The notes under the pieces were generated by a model, which was given only the letters and a program-made list of their open reading frames with translations, had not been told where the DNA came from and did no database searches. Of a DNA stretch of 64,000 nt, positions 13,721-26,339 are shown piece after piece; the stretch's first letter is position 1, and every line of letters begins with the position of its first letter. Source of the DNA: Motacilla alba alba (lineage: Eukaryota > Chordata > Aves > Passeriformes > Motacillidae); contig NC_052046.1 of assembly GCF_015832195.1 (NCBI RefSeq), forward strand, positions 45,146,473 through 45,210,472, in the 5' to 3' direction. The translations under genes and the position numbers were made by a program.

Positions 13721-15280
13721 GAGTGCTGTGGTGTAACAACATAAATATTTTCCTGCATCTTTGTGCAACATCAGGTTGTTTTGAAAAAAGTAGCCATCAT
13801 CTTAAACATGAGAGCAGCATCCTCTCATATAGAGAATGATTTTCTTAAGAATTCAGAGCAGTGTGTATGTTAAACCAGGCTGTATGGGAGTATGGAGGAC
13901 TTGGAAGGATTTAAAAGCCATGTAAAAATTGTTTCCACAGACCTCAAATTTGGGGGCTAGTACCTGAATACATGCTTTGAACCCAGTGAACTCTGCGTAG
14001 CAGTCTATACGTTTCTTCCTCTGTTGGGACAATGGGCTGTAAGGTATAGCATGTGTGTGTTTGTGTAGTTCAGTAAGGCACAGCCCTCTGATTAAAAAAG
14101 ATCCCAGAAAGGATTGTATTGATCACTATGTCAACAGCTGAAAGCCAGTCAACAGTGATAATACTGACTCTTCCCTCCGTGATGTCTCCTAACTCTGTGC
14201 AGCAGAGTGGAGTGAGCAGACAGGTAGAGAAAACCTCCAGGAAAAGGGCAGTGTATATGATGTGCATGGTTGTGAAGTACAGTTAATTGAAGACAGAAGT
14301 TGCCAGCACTTATGTTTCTTCAGCCTTCAGCAATGAAGGTTCTTATAGATGGGAAGTGGTAGTGCATTTGAATAACAACAGCTTTTACAAACTTCTTACA
14401 ATGTTGTTTACACAGTTTTAAAAGTTATGTGAGCTTGCTTTATTATTTGCATTAGTGAGAGCTGGAGACTTTTTGTTGTATTTCAGCTCGTGTCAGGTTC
14501 TGACAGAATTGTTAGAATCAAGACACTAAATTAAATCTGGATTGTTAAAATCATGGAGAAAAACCTTTAGAGTGGGATACTGATACACAAATAAAAGATT
14601 TTGCCTATTTACTCAGAAAGTAATGATCAGTTTTGGGACATTTGACAAATAGCACAAAGCCTGTTATGAAATTATGTTTCAAAACAAGTAAATAATTAAC
14701 TTATAAAGTCAATTTGGTTTTCTGCATGGTACAGTGAAGGGAACCTTTCATTTTTATACTGCAAATGGGACATTAATATTGTGCTGCTGATGGATGCAAC
14801 ATGTGTACTAAGTAACATATACATTTTCTGCATCTGATTTTCCCATTGATATTTGCCTTGGGAAGTATGTTGGGAGCAGGAAGAAATACAGTCTTGTACA
14901 GCCTGTCCTTCCTCGCTGTGTGCATTTGCTTCACAAGACAGTGGAGAGTTGGCTGCAGCAGGGAGAAGCTGTAACATGCACCTGCTGTTCCCCACCTGAC
15001 CTGTGCCACTCAAGGTGCTGGGGAAAGGTGTTGTTTTCATTTGTCCTTGTTTCCCGCTATCCAGATTTGGCAAAAAGTTAATTTTCTGCAAGTAAAGTTT
15101 TATTTGCCCATCAGCTGAAGTTTGCCCTATACTTAAGGTCTCTTTTTACTTCATAAATAAATAAAATACAGAGGAAGTACTGAGTTCATCAATATTTACA
15201 AAATTTGAAGATCTTTTTTTTTGCCAAATGAGAAAGGGCTGGGCTTGAAATCTACTGAGATATGTGTGCTACATTTAAGG

Positions 15281-15352
15281 GTTTTTTTTAGGCGTTTTTT
15301 TGTTTGTTTGGTTTGGTTTTGTTTTGTGTGTTTTTTTTTTTTTTTTTTTTTA
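15281..15352. repeat. T-rich low-complexity tract
   Basis: T and GTTT/GGTTT runs ending in T21 at 15,331-15,351. Confidence 0.95.
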
Positions 15353-17904
15353 ATGTAAGAAACTTGATAAAGTGGGGGAAAGAATGGTATGCTATGTTAC
15401 CTTTACGTGAGATATGTCCAGCATCCTGATAGGCTTTTCAATTGCATCTGCGAGCAGTAGTATTTTTTTCACATGAAACTGATGGAAGATGAGTCAGTTA
15501 GTCAGAGCTCACAGTTCTATCCCAGATGGATATTAGAATTTTGCTTTTCCATCTTTTTAACCTTTGTTTTGCTGTGCATTTTCATAACATGGAAGTTTTG
15601 CCATTTGAACTGTCTAAAGGCTGTAATTGGCCTTGGCATTTGATACCTGAAAATGTGTTGAAATGGAAAAGCTTTAATGCATGCTTTGACTTCTCTACTT
15701 TTTGTGTTTTCTTCATTAAAAGATCTTAACTCCATTTTTCATGATTATGAAAATATAAGAGCATGGTTGACAAAGCGACAGTTTCACGTACCACATTCTA
15801 CCTGTGAAATTATTCAGGAGTTGGAAAAATAATGTTTTGGTGTTCTTTTTCCCCTCAAAAGCAGTCAAAATGGCATAAAAGATTATTTGGTTATCCATAT
15901 TTGTCCAAGAATCATCCATTTGCATATCTATAACTTTACATCCCTCTTCAGTTCTTTAACTTCTGACTCAGGAAGCAGGCAATAAATTTTGGATTTCTCT
16001 ACCAATGAATTAAACTTCAGTTTCTCCAAGGAGCTGGAAGAAAACATTAAATGTCTGTCCTAGCACAACTTTACAGAATGTCTGATGAATGGTGGCAATC
16101 TGAAGAGCATAATCTTAAAGCCCTGGGTTCATTTTGTAACAAAGAGAGTGGAGATGGAAGAAAGGTGACAAATGTTCTATGATTGACTCTGTTCAGGAGG
16201 AACTGAAGCCTTGCTTTTTGTTGGTATACAGGGGACCACTAGTCGGCTGCTATTCCTGTTCTATATTTAGTTTATCAGCATCTTTCATATAGCAAATAAT
16301 TCTTTAAAAAAGTAAAATAATCTATGCCTATGTGAAATTCAGTATTTGACATAAAAATCAAATGAAAAGTGATTTGTGCATTTTACTGGTATTTGAGAAC
16401 TATGCTTTTAAATAAATTAATTTCATGTAATTTGGAGTTTATATAATTGTTATGTAAAAGTAGTATTTTTAAAGATACACTTTTCAAGAAGCATTATCTT
16501 GTACGTGTACAGAAAGTACTTAGCAATATGTAGCTAGCTAATCTTTTAGTATGTGACATTTAAGGCTCCTGCTGAACTGAACCTAAAAAGTAAGTGAAAA
16601 AAGGAAAAGGAACAGCCAAATCCCCAGATACAGTTGTGTTTGTGTGCAATGTTAATGATGACCTTTTGACATTTGTTCAGCATTCCTTAGCTATTGTAAC
16701 TGATTGAAAAAATAAGTGTGTGTATTCACATTTATTTTATGTGATTGTGCAAAAGATTGTTGGATTTTTTTCTTTTTTGAGGTGTTGTGTTTGAATGAAA
16801 TTGTGTTTTGTACTGCTCAAAAATTTTGATTTTGTTTTTTTTCCTTGGGTCAGAATATTTTTGGGTGGTTTATTCATCTGTCAGACAGGATATCCAATGT
16901 GATAATGGCACCTACATGATTACAGAAGAAACAAAATTGTTTTCTATTTCTCCCTATTGATGCTACATAAAAATATACAGAAGAGCTCTCTGCTTCTCTT
17001 AGCCTGATATATCACATTGTTTTGTTTCTGTAGCAAAACAGTATAATAAATTTTTAAAGTTTAGAGAATGAGGAAATTAACTGTCAGTCTTGCTCATGTG
17101 GGGAGAAAAACCCCACAAACCTTGCTGTCTCCAGCTTTACTCTTGATAGGAACTTCTTTGTATTGGCATCTTAACAGCTTCTGCTGAGTTTTATATGTGT
17201 GGTATTTATATAAGTATGTTTTATAGTATTTTTTCAGCTCTTGCTCTGCCCTTGTAAATATTAGATGTGCATCTGTTGTGTTAACTTTTCATATGTGTTT
17301 GTGTGTACAAATATGTTGGGACAGGGGAAGAGTTAACCAACTAAATGGCTGTATTCAAATATTTTTCTTGTGTAACTGCTGGAAACCAGGAAGGGATTTC
17401 TGCCTTTTAAAAATAGTTTTGAGTTCTTTTAGTTTGAAAAAGAGTAAAAAGAGTGCCACAAGATTTCTTTTCCCTCCTCACCCTTGTTCAGGATGTATTC
17501 ATATGCCTTACATTGTTCCCGCTATTTCATTAAATATAGTTATCTAAAAACGTGACAGTAATAAATAATAAAACCAATGTATGGACTTTTCTGTACATAC
17601 TGTACATATATAAATGACTTCCTGGGTCTCCCAAAGTAAACTTTTAACATTCTGTATCTTTTACTGTGCATATGCTACTGGCATGTGGCCATCCACCCAC
17701 CCAGATTTAGCTGAAATAAATGAAATTTATTCTAGTTCATTTAAGTAGAAAACTTGTAAAATAAAAAGATACTCACTTTGCTTATAAGGTTACTAAAACA
17801 AAGTGCTTCCTTAAATGGAGTGTTGTGGGGTTTTTTTCTCCTGCAGGACTGTGCACAACTTAATAAACTCTTACCTTATATGTTCCTTCTGTTTTCCTTT
17901 GCAG

Positions 17905-18070
17905 ATGGGGTTTATACAGATTAATGAGGACTTCATATTTATTGAGCCACTCAATCGCACTTTGGCTGTGACAGGACATGCACACAGGGTGTACAGACGA
18001 AAAAGGTCCGTAGAGGAGAAAATTTCTGAAAAGCCACCTTCTCAGAATCATTACTGTGGTGTTGTTACAG
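17905..18070 (+). CDS. ADAMTS19: ADAMTS19 exon: distal propeptide with first furin site
   Basis: A 166-nt exon with a pyrimidine-rich acceptor (cctttgcag ending 17,904) and donor gtaata from 18,071. It starts in phase 0 with MGFIQINEDF and ends after one base of an Asp codon (phase 1). The 55 complete codons are the end of the ADAMTS prodomain. Visible features are the FIFIEPL strand typical of this region, an N-glycosylation sequon NRT at residues 17-19 of the exon, a strong furin-type site RRKR before Ser (residues 31-35), and HYCG at residues 49-52, whose single Cys is the likely cysteine-switch residue. The open frame runs on past the donor to 18,204, but that extension is intronic and not conserved-looking. 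The initial ATG is not a start codon: an acceptor precedes it directly and the family has several hundred residues upstream. Nothing upstream in the window looks like the preceding exon. Confidence 0.93.
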
Positions 18071-18929
18071 GTAATATAAAAATCACACTGCAAAGCTGTA
18101 ATGTAGCAAATATATTTTCAAGAAAAGTAGATAGTAGTTACAACAGAACCTTGACAGAAGCAGAACTGATTATTCTTGTAGCAGTACCCTACAGTGGACT
18201 CTGAGGTGGCATGTTACTTGTTGGGAGAGGGAGTTAGGAATAGATTCTGCTTCTTAAAATGCATTTGTATTTGAAAGTAAAAATCTCTAGGGCATTTCTT
18301 AATTTCAACTTAATAATTTATTGTGTCTCCCTGTCATCAGAGCTGCTTAATCACTTAACATGTGCAATGCTGGTACTTAATTTTTCTGTTTTCTGTGCTT
18401 TTTATAAGTGTTCTTGTTCTATGAATGACACTTAGATGTGTATGAAACAATCCTAATACATCTTTCTCAATGGCAGGTAGAACAAGTTGTTGAAGTAGAA
18501 GGTTTTCAACAGAAGTTTGGCACATAGTGATGACTTCATAGTTTTCACTGGGGAAGGAAAAAATGGCTTTTGTGAAAGATCGTGTTTTGTTTTTTCTGCT
18601 TCATCATCAGCTGCCATTCTTCAAGGGATGGAAGACATGTCAGTCCTTTGACCTCAGCATGAGCTGAGGGTGTTTCTAATGTTGTTGTGAGAAGTTATTT
18701 TTCTCCTAGGAAATAAACCAGAATGAGTGCACATTTTTAGGCTTATTTTTCATGTGTAAGTGAAATCCCAGCAAAATGCAAAGAAGATGGCAGAAGTGCA
18801 CTGAAATGGTTAGGAGGCTGGATTATATGACATTTGGGATGATGCAGTAGCAACTAAGTTATTTCAAGCAGGTAAGGAAAGATAAAGGAAGGATGCAGCT
18901 GCAGTTGTTTGGTGCCTAAGGGTCTGCAG

Positions 18930-19225
18930 AGAAAAGACGAAGCCAGACATTCCTTAGAGGTATGCTGTGAGAGACAACAGTTGTAACTTGTGTTCAAGGA
19001 AATTTCTATTTCCATAAGGAAAATAAAATCTCTACAAGAATGCTTAGCACTGTAACAGGTTGCCTAGAGAGGCTGTCAAGTCCACATCCTCAGATATTTA
19101 TAAAGCATGTCTAGAAATTGCTCTAAGACAGCTGATCATACTCTGACACTTGGCCTGACTTGAGCAGGAGGTTGGACTAGCTGCCCTCTGGAGATCATTT
19201 CCAGCATAAACTTTTTCATGGCTGT
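18930..19225 (+). mobile_element. CR1 LINE 3' fragment
   Basis: Blocks typical of the CR1 3' end appear in order: gcactgtaacaggttgcctag, agaggctgtcaagtccac, gagcaggaggttggactagc, ctggagatcatttccagc. It is more diverged than the fragment at 29.4 kb and has lost a clear terminal octamer repeat. Confidence 0.8.
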
Positions 19226-19302
19226 CTGATCCTTTCTGAACATTTATACTGCTCTGTCCTTTTTATATAGTTAGAGAATAAACGTGACAGGTTTTGGGGT
19301 TG

Positions 19303-19350
19303 GTTTTTTTTTTTTTGTTTTGTTTTTTTTTGTTTTTTTTTTTTTTTTTT
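19303..19350. repeat. T-rich low-complexity tract
   Basis: T runs separated by single G, ending with T18. It follows the end of the CR1 fragment by about 80 bp. Confidence 0.95.
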
Positions 19351-22300
19351 CCATTTTGGAAGTATTGTTTTAATAGTTAGGCATCCGTTCAGAGTTTGAA
19401 ATCAAAGATAAATTAGCAAAGCAAGGCTCTTTTTGCAGTGAGATGAAATAAATTACATGTAGCTTCCTCTGGTTTGCTCCATATTACTATTCTAGGCTTT
19501 GTATTACATTGACACTGCTTATCTGAAAGTCAAACTTTCTGTATTATCACAAGTTTTTCACATTAAGTAAAGCTGTTTATTCCTCCCTGTTAGAGAAAAG
19601 TGAGTTAGAGTATGCATGCCTGCATGTGTATGGGAATGAGAAAGAAAAAAAGAAAAGTATGCATGGTGTATGCACTGCAAAAAGGGGGGAGGAGTATCTG
19701 ACAAAGTAGCAAACAGTGATGGGTATGAAAATGGATTAAGATGCAATCTTGTCCATAAGGACATGACTCTTCTGTGATGTTAATTATCAAATATCCTTTC
19801 ACTTTCTCTTACGCTCTAAAATTGGATTTATCTTTTGTGATAATCTTACAAGCTCTGTGATAATCTCCAAACTCTGATATGTTATAAATCTGTCAACAGA
19901 GAATCGAACATCTGTTTGAAGGAGGTTTCATTATATCTACCACCAGGTTTAAAATTTCAAAGTAGTGCAAGCTGTGCATAACTGAGTAGCATCTTCTGAC
20001 ACAATGTTATTGCCAGGGAGTATAAACAGCTGCACTTTCTAACCAATGCTGTTGTTCTAGCAAGACCAGTCCCTTACTCCATTGCTACAGGTTATTTTAC
20101 TAAGAGTGACTGCAGTAAGTTATATGCTTAAAAGCTCTGTCTGTGCTGAGAGCAATTAGTTGGTGTGACATGAATTTAGTTAATGTCACCAAAATACTCA
20201 TGCTACAGACACATGCTACACACATGCATGTTTGCACACATAGTACAGCCCTAAAGTGAATAAAAGCATGAAAAATAAGCCTTTACATAAGTATTTCAAA
20301 ATTCTATGTCAAATAATAAGCTAAATAGATCAATTAAATAAAAATAAAGCAGATGAGTATGTGGGGCTCTGAGATAGTCTCAGCTGCCTTTATGGTAGAG
20401 GTGTAACTTTGTGACAGCAAAGAACAGCTACAACCTTGGTAACACAGCAACTTTTCAGCAATATGAACCATATCTCTTGCTCCTAAGGTGCTTGTGTGTC
20501 AGGATAGAAACAGGTATTTCTGTTGCTGCTTTTGATCCAAATTGATCTCAAAGGCTGGCTACCTATCAAGCAAATATGTATTGCCAGTGATGAATTGTAA
20601 TTATCAGAAGGAATGAATGTCTGTGCTGAAGGTGTTGAAGGATCACTATTGGGAATAATAGCTTTTCATGGAGAACTAGCAGAGGCAATCAAAGAAGGTA
20701 TTGTTTGTTGTCCATTACCATTGAGGGCTGGACTGAAAGTTGCTATGCAGCCAAACTTCTTTGGAGAGAACAAAGAACTTGTTTTTGTGAATGGGGTGGT
20801 TTTCTTATTAATTAGGCGAGGGAGAGAATCATACTGACAGAAGCAGTTGCTTTTTTGGTTGTTGACGGTGTGTACATATATCCTTTTGTTGAAAATGTGT
20901 ATGATTTATTTACGTATGTGAGTCAGTCGCACATACACAGGCCTTACCCTCCACACCTTTCTTTAGTACATGGCCCATGAAACCTTTAAAAGAAACCAGT
21001 ACAGAACTATGTTACAGAAAAAAATGTGAGAGAAGCAGTTGTAATTAGAGCAAAGGGCCACGTTGAGAAGCTAAGGTTTTTTTCTTCTACCTGCTCTGAA
21101 GCACTTGTTCCAAACTGAAGTTGTTTGTATGGTAAACTGAACTCATGGTGAGGGCATGGGGCATATTGGGAAAATAGAAATCTCTTACCCAGGATACGGT
21201 AAATGTGAATTTTGAATCCCTTCTGAATTTCAAAGACTTCTCTTCTACTTCTTAGTTCTGGCAATAAACAATATACTGTCCTGAGATACCAGTGTGCTTT
21301 TCCTCTTAGAATGATGGAATATTGCAGGAAAATCCTACTAAGTTTCACTGAATCAAAAGCAGAAGTCTTACTTTGTAGCGTGTAGACTGGGCAGTCAGCT
21401 GGGAGATCTGTGTTGATTCCTGCTCTAGAGCCTGTTTATATGTGATAAAATATGCAATAAAATGTGCAAGCGGTCTTGGTCGTGAATCTCTGAGATTGCA
21501 TACAATGGAGATTGGTGCTACTTGAGATATTAATTTCTATTCCTTGAAAAAAGTTGTTGCTCTGTAGAAAAGTATTTAAATCCCTATTCAAATTATAGTG
21601 GAGGTATAGCTCATGGCTTCTTAAGCTCCTGAAAATACCCTGTGTAGGTAGAATTCTGCAATTTCTGTATGACTAGGTTACCCCCAGGGGAGTGATGGTG
21701 ATTCCTCTGTACTCTGGACTGCATCTGCATATATGCAGGAAATGCTTTTGTGCCTGAGGACTTGAAGGTGTCCAGGAGTCCTCTAGTCACAGCCTCTTCT
21801 TAATATTGGTTTAGATACTTTATGTAACCTGTGATTTTAGTAGATGGCTCCAAATTTTTTTTGAAGTGGGGTTATTGTTTTATTAACATTTCTGCTTGTT
21901 TTCACTTAATTGCCTATTTTGTGTCAAATGTATTTGCTGCAGTATTTTTAGCCTCCTAGCTGAAGTAATGCAGTATTCCTAGCTTTCCTTTCAGTCAACT
22001 GAGTTTAAGTAGTGTATGGATATGAAATCTTCTTATTCTACATAGTTGCACAAACGGAAGTCTGATTGCACAGAACTCTCCTGTAGAATTTATTTTTTAT
22101 TCTGGCAATGTAATTAAATTTGTAAGATGAATTTATGCATCTTTAGTCTGTCTTTTATCTTGTTAGTACATGAACGATTGATGTATCTGTTTTTTTTTTT
22201 CAGCAGTTATCTCTTACATACTTTGCCTTAATAATGACCAGTTTTTTTGTAATTTTTACTGATTTATGAATATGTAAAGAAACAGGAGTTTTTGCCTAAA

Positions 22301-23558
22301 GCCTGTTTCGCTTGTTATCTGACAGCAATTGTGGCAGTTGAATACCAGTAGTACCAAAATTACTAATTCAATTTATTTAAAGTTCTTAGGAAAGATCTAC
22401 AATTTTCAGATAAAGGAGATCACATGATGGGGATTTCTGCCAGCAATTTGGAAAAGGTTGGCTGGCCAAGAACAGATCGTCCATTGGTTTGTTAATGGGA
22501 GAGATATCTAAGGCAGACAAATGATGGGCAGACAGCTTGTCTAGAGAGCTGTGTAGTCTTCTCATTCACTACAGTCCCAAAAGAAAGAGGTTTGAACAGC
22601 TTGCGGGACCAGAGTGTTCTTAGTATTTAGCCTAATGATATATTTTATTGTGGACTGTCAGTTCTGAGCTGAAATGCACTACTAGCTATGACTTTTAGAG
22701 AGATGTGCTAAGAGAATTCTCTGTACATGCTAAGATTAAATTTAAAGTTTTTAATCGCTGGCTACTGTCTTTTACAAAGATGTGAACAGTAAATAAACCG
22801 TTGCTGGAAACTGCACTGTGCCTAGGAGGAAGGCAGATTGACCAGGTGGGTCAAAAGAGATGTTTTTCAACCCTCATGAGTTTACTTTTTAAACTTAGAC
22901 CTATAGCTTACCCTTACATTAGTGGTTTCTATGTTAAGCCATAGTTGAATAGCTTATAGGAGGTGGGTTTTTTGGCACAAATAACACTGAGGTTTCATTA
23001 GAAATTATTCTCAAAAGAGTGATGAAAACACACATAATATTTTATAAACTAGGCTGTAGATCCACAGTTAGCAAGCATGAGTTAAGCTATAGTGTAGCAG
23101 AAGTTATAAGGCTAAGCAAGTGTCTGAAGGATCAAAATAAGAGACTTTTATTTTAGATAGCTTGAATTTATAAGCTGTTTCTACTTCTAGGTCATCAAAC
23201 ACCAAATATTTATTTCTGAAAAATACATACTTATTTCTTTTAGTAACTATGTTAGTAAGTCTTACACTGCCAGCAGTTGTAGAGGGATCAGTAAGACCTT
23301 CTCATATGTAGTGGGATGGCCTAAATCATTCAAATGTATAATCTTTTTATGAATGATTCAGAAAAGGATAGAAAACTTTTTTAAAGTGTGCATAATTTAT
23401 ATGTGTTACATTGAAAAATATGTATCTGCATTATATTTACATAAAATATATATTACATGTATATTTAAATCACAGACCCCTCTTCCACTGGTATTTTATA
23501 TTTTAAATTTAATTTGTGAGTTAATTGACTTTGTGAGTTCATTTTTAGCACTATCCTG

Positions 23559-24230
23559 TGTGGGGTCTCGTGCCCCGGATTGGGGTGACCCCGAAAGATG
23601 GAAAAGTCCCTCCTCCAACCCGTGCTTTCAAAGAAAGACTCAGTAGTCCTCTGTTGTCCGGTCTCAAGGTTGTTTATTGTTGGTTATCTACAAGATTCTT
23701 CTCCCTGAACTGCTGTGGCCTGTTCAGCAGCTCAGACAAAGGCACACTGCCCTCCCAGGGGGCTGGTGCCATCTTTTATATCACACATTACGTGTTAGAT
23801 GTTTATACTTTTTCCCCAATACCTACTATCTATATTGAATGGTGACTTTCTACTCTAAACCAATCTGTGAGTGCCAACATCACCAAAGACATGGAGGTTA
23901 GGAAGGAGAAAGAAAGAGGACAGGGCACACCCAAATCCCTCCATCTTAGAACTCCTGACCCCCATGTACAAAACCCGGACCCCTGCGTACAAGGCTTAAA
24001 ACCCCCCTGTACAGCACTCAAAAATCCTTCCTTTCACTTCCTGACTACTTCTACTACAATACCTAAACTTGTGTGTGTGGCTTGTAATTCTTCATACAGA
24101 GTTGGTAATTTGCTCCACGGGCTAAGATCAAAACCCCACGTGTGTCTTTGGCTGCATGCCAGGGTCTCAGAGCCCCCTGCAGCGGCTCAGGCCATCCAGG
24201 GCACCCAGAGGGATGTCCTGGATTTTGACA
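23559..24230 (-). mobile_element. ERVK-like solo LTR, copy 1 (antisense to gene)
   Basis: A 672-bp element bounded TG...CA on both strands. It is flanked by a 6-bp target duplication with one mismatch (ATCCTG 23,553-23,558; GTCCTG 24,231-24,236). It aligns along its length with copy 2 at 35.2 kb in the opposite direction; the segment nearest 24,130-24,230 (the U3 start) is the most diverged. Orientation is taken from a TATA-like box (reverse of ttttata, 23,774-23,780) followed about 100 bp later on the minus strand by AATAAA (reverse, 23,673-23,678). A 6-bp duplication fits class II (ERVK-like) retroviruses. No gag, pol or env sequence adjoins it, so it is a solo LTR. Open frames in it are not protein genes. 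Confidence 0.88.
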
Positions 24231-24634
24231 GTCCTGAAGAGTGACTTATTTTTGGAGAGTGGTCATGTATTATAAAATATACCGCAGAAACTTGCCAATT
24301 AGAGATGAGATTGGTTGAATTGCAAAACATTATCTCAAAATTTTTGAATATTTGATTGTTTTCAGAACATAATTTTCATCTCAAACATCACTTTTTTTCA
24401 TCACAGAAAGGCTGATACTCCATTGTGAATGCTTCAAAAAACTTTACTTGGTTTCAATGAGATCAGTCACAGAAGTTTTACATCCTCTCAAGAGGATCTA
24501 ACAATATTTGGCTATTACAACAATGAGTTTAATTTTTCATTTTGTTTTAAATTAGATTATTTACAATGGCATTGCTAATGCCTGTATGTAAATCTGACCA
24601 CCTTCTGGCTTGAACTGTTTCTATGTAATTAAGT

Positions 24635-24649
24635 GGGGGGGGGGGGGGG
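24635..24649. repeat. G15 homopolymer
   Basis: Fifteen consecutive G on the plus strand, 490 bp before an exon acceptor. Confidence 0.95.
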
Positions 24650-25140
24650 TTTCACATGTATCATAGTAGTAAGGGGGATTTTGTTGGGTTTTTGGAGGGG
24701 AAATTGAAAACTAATACCATTAATAACCTCAACCTTACAATAAACATAACATATTTTCCATTTTTAGTTTTCTGTAAATTTGGAGGCCTGTTTCAAGGTT
24801 TGGTTTTATTACTTTTCTTTTCTCCCACAAACCAAAGTAAGAGACACATATCCTTTTTATAAATACATTTGTTGAAAGGCTGCAAATAATCTTTCTGACT
24901 TTATTTGAAAAGATGGATATAATTTCTGCTTTCTTGGTATGAGCTAATATTTATACATAGTAGAGACCTTCAGTATGAGCCTTAGTGTTGGCAGTAGCAA
25001 ATAAATGTAACATATCAAAGTCCATAGCTATTAGTTTCCACATAATGAGGGTTATAATCAAAGCAAGGGTAACAAATTCTAAAAAGTACTGCAGGGGTAG
25101 TTTGAAGGATGGGTTTCTCAAGCACTGTTTTGATTTACAG

Positions 25141-25313
25141 ATAAAAGAAAATCCAAGACTCAGAAAGTATCTGAAAGTGGAAGAGGAAAGCGATACTCTT
25201 ACAAGTTGCCTCAAGAGTACAGCATAGAAACTGTTGTGGTGGCAGATCCAGCTATGGTTTCGTATCATGGAACAGATGCTGCCAGAAGATTTATTCTAAC
25301 CATCTTAAACATG
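25141..25313 (+). CDS. ADAMTS19: ADAMTS19 exon: pro/catalytic boundary and first catalytic strand
   Basis: A 173-nt exon with acceptor tttgatttacag ending 25,140 and donor gtagga from 25,314. Its first two bases complete the Asp codon begun in the previous exon, and it ends in phase 0 after ILNM. It encodes a basic linker (DKRKSKTQK), then SGRGKR before YSYKLPQEY, then IETVVVADPAMV, the first beta strand of the metalloprotease domain, and the helix with YHGTDAARRFILTILNM. In the family, furin cuts at the end of such basic runs to release the mature enzyme, so R-G-K-R before Tyr is the probable mature N-terminus; the RRKR site in the preceding exon would then be an additional upstream cut. That assignment is inference. 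ERVK-like LTR sequence ends about 0.9 kb upstream in the same intron. Confidence 0.94.
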
Positions 25314-26255
25314 GTAGGAAATTTAAAACTAATTTTGATGTTTTGCCAACAACACATGCATCGCAGGCTGATTTCATTGCTCCTTCTAGTGATTCTAACT
25401 GAGCACCTGTAAGGCATAGTCAAACAGGACCATCAGCAGGCTATAAAGATTTAGTCTGTATGTTTTGCAGCAGAAAACTGTAGTGCTGCAGGCTTGTCTA
25501 CACTGTCTGGTCATACATCTCAGGGACGCCTAGAGGTAAGAGAACAAGATGACTTTTAGGTTAGAAGCCCATGCTGTTATTGTAAAAGTTGGGATATTGT
25601 ACATTAGTTTCTCGTGACCTGTGCTTTATATGAAGACATGACATTGTTATGGGAAAGCATTGTGTGGTCAGTGGTGGTGGAAAAAAGAAAGAATTATGAA
25701 TTTGGACAATTACATTCCCTTCCAGTTCTGTCTGGAGCTGTAGTGTACTCATTTAGTGCATAAAGCAGTGAAAAATACATGTGTAATATACAAGGAAACA
25801 TGGTTCTAAAGAAGGAGCATAAGCTGAAAAATTAATATAAGCTTTAACTATTCTGAATGATAGGAAGAATTAGAGAGTTAGATGTTGGCTGAGACCACTT
25901 AGTCCAAGATCATGGGTTTAAATGAATAGAAATTTCCATGTGAACAGTATTAAATGTGTGTGTGTAAATATTTGGAGAAAAAGGCCACAGTTTATAAAGT
26001 GATTGTGGCCATTGAGAGGAAAGGGTCTTTTTTTATGTTCCCAGAATGAATATTGCCTAAGCTCTGTTTTCACTTCAGAAGACCAACACAGTATATTATC
26101 TTAATGTTCTTTTCAGATTACAGAAAATAAAAGCATTCACAGTAGAATATGAGAGCTTTTGAGGTTCTTTGGGGTTCTGTTATTTTCAGTGTATATGCAA
26201 TACAAATTCATATTCTTATTTATTGGTTTTTTTGTTTGTTTTTTTTCTCTCTTAG
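25314..26255 (+). other. ADAMTS19 intron, 942 nt, phase 0
   Basis: Begins gtagga and ends with a strong pyrimidine tract and cttag. Nothing other than ordinary unique AT-rich sequence is visible in it. Confidence 0.92.
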
Positions 26256-26339
26256 GTTTTTAATCTTTTCCAACACAAGAGTCTAGGATTACAAGTAAAT
26301 CTTCGGGTGACTAAACTTGTCCTTCTTCATGAGACTCCA
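26256..26339 (+). CDS. ADAMTS19: ADAMTS19 exon: catalytic domain, 28 codons
   Basis: An 84-nt exon of exactly 28 codons, phase 0 at both ends. The acceptor is ttttttctctcttag ending 26,255 and the donor is gtaggt from 26,340. It encodes VFNLFQHKSLGLQVNLRV followed by TKLVLLHETP. This is the amphipathic helix and the second beta strand of the reprolysin fold; the matching segment is present in ADAMTS19 and related members. Because length and phase are multiples of three, skipping this exon would keep the frame but delete a core strand and probably inactivate the enzyme. Flanking introns are short (942 and 832 nt), and the three exons from 25,141 to 27,329 form a compact cluster between two very long introns. 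Confidence 0.94.

Larger units (their letters stand above)
18071..25140 (+). other. ADAMTS19 intron, 7.07 kb, phase 1
   Basis: Begins gtaata and ends tttacag. It contains a CR1 fragment (about 18,930-19,225), a T-rich tract (19,303-19,350), a minus-oriented ERVK-like solo LTR (23,559-24,230) and a G15 run (24,635-24,649). The interval 19,350-23,558 shows no recognisable gene, RNA or repeat. Confidence 0.9.

Noticed and set aside
17905..17907. ATG at the start of the exon as a possible start codon
   Set aside because: It lies directly after an acceptor site in phase 0 and family members have a long propeptide upstream.
18071..18204. Continuation of the open frame past the exon end at 18,070
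   Set aside because: A donor (g|gtaata) follows the last conserved codon, and the next exon restores the expected Asp; the read-through residues resemble no ADAMTS.
23353..24244. Several open frames, similar to ones at 35,361-35,915
   Set aside because: The similarity between the two loci is due to the ERVK-like LTR pair; both strands are open in places and no retroviral protein domain is present.
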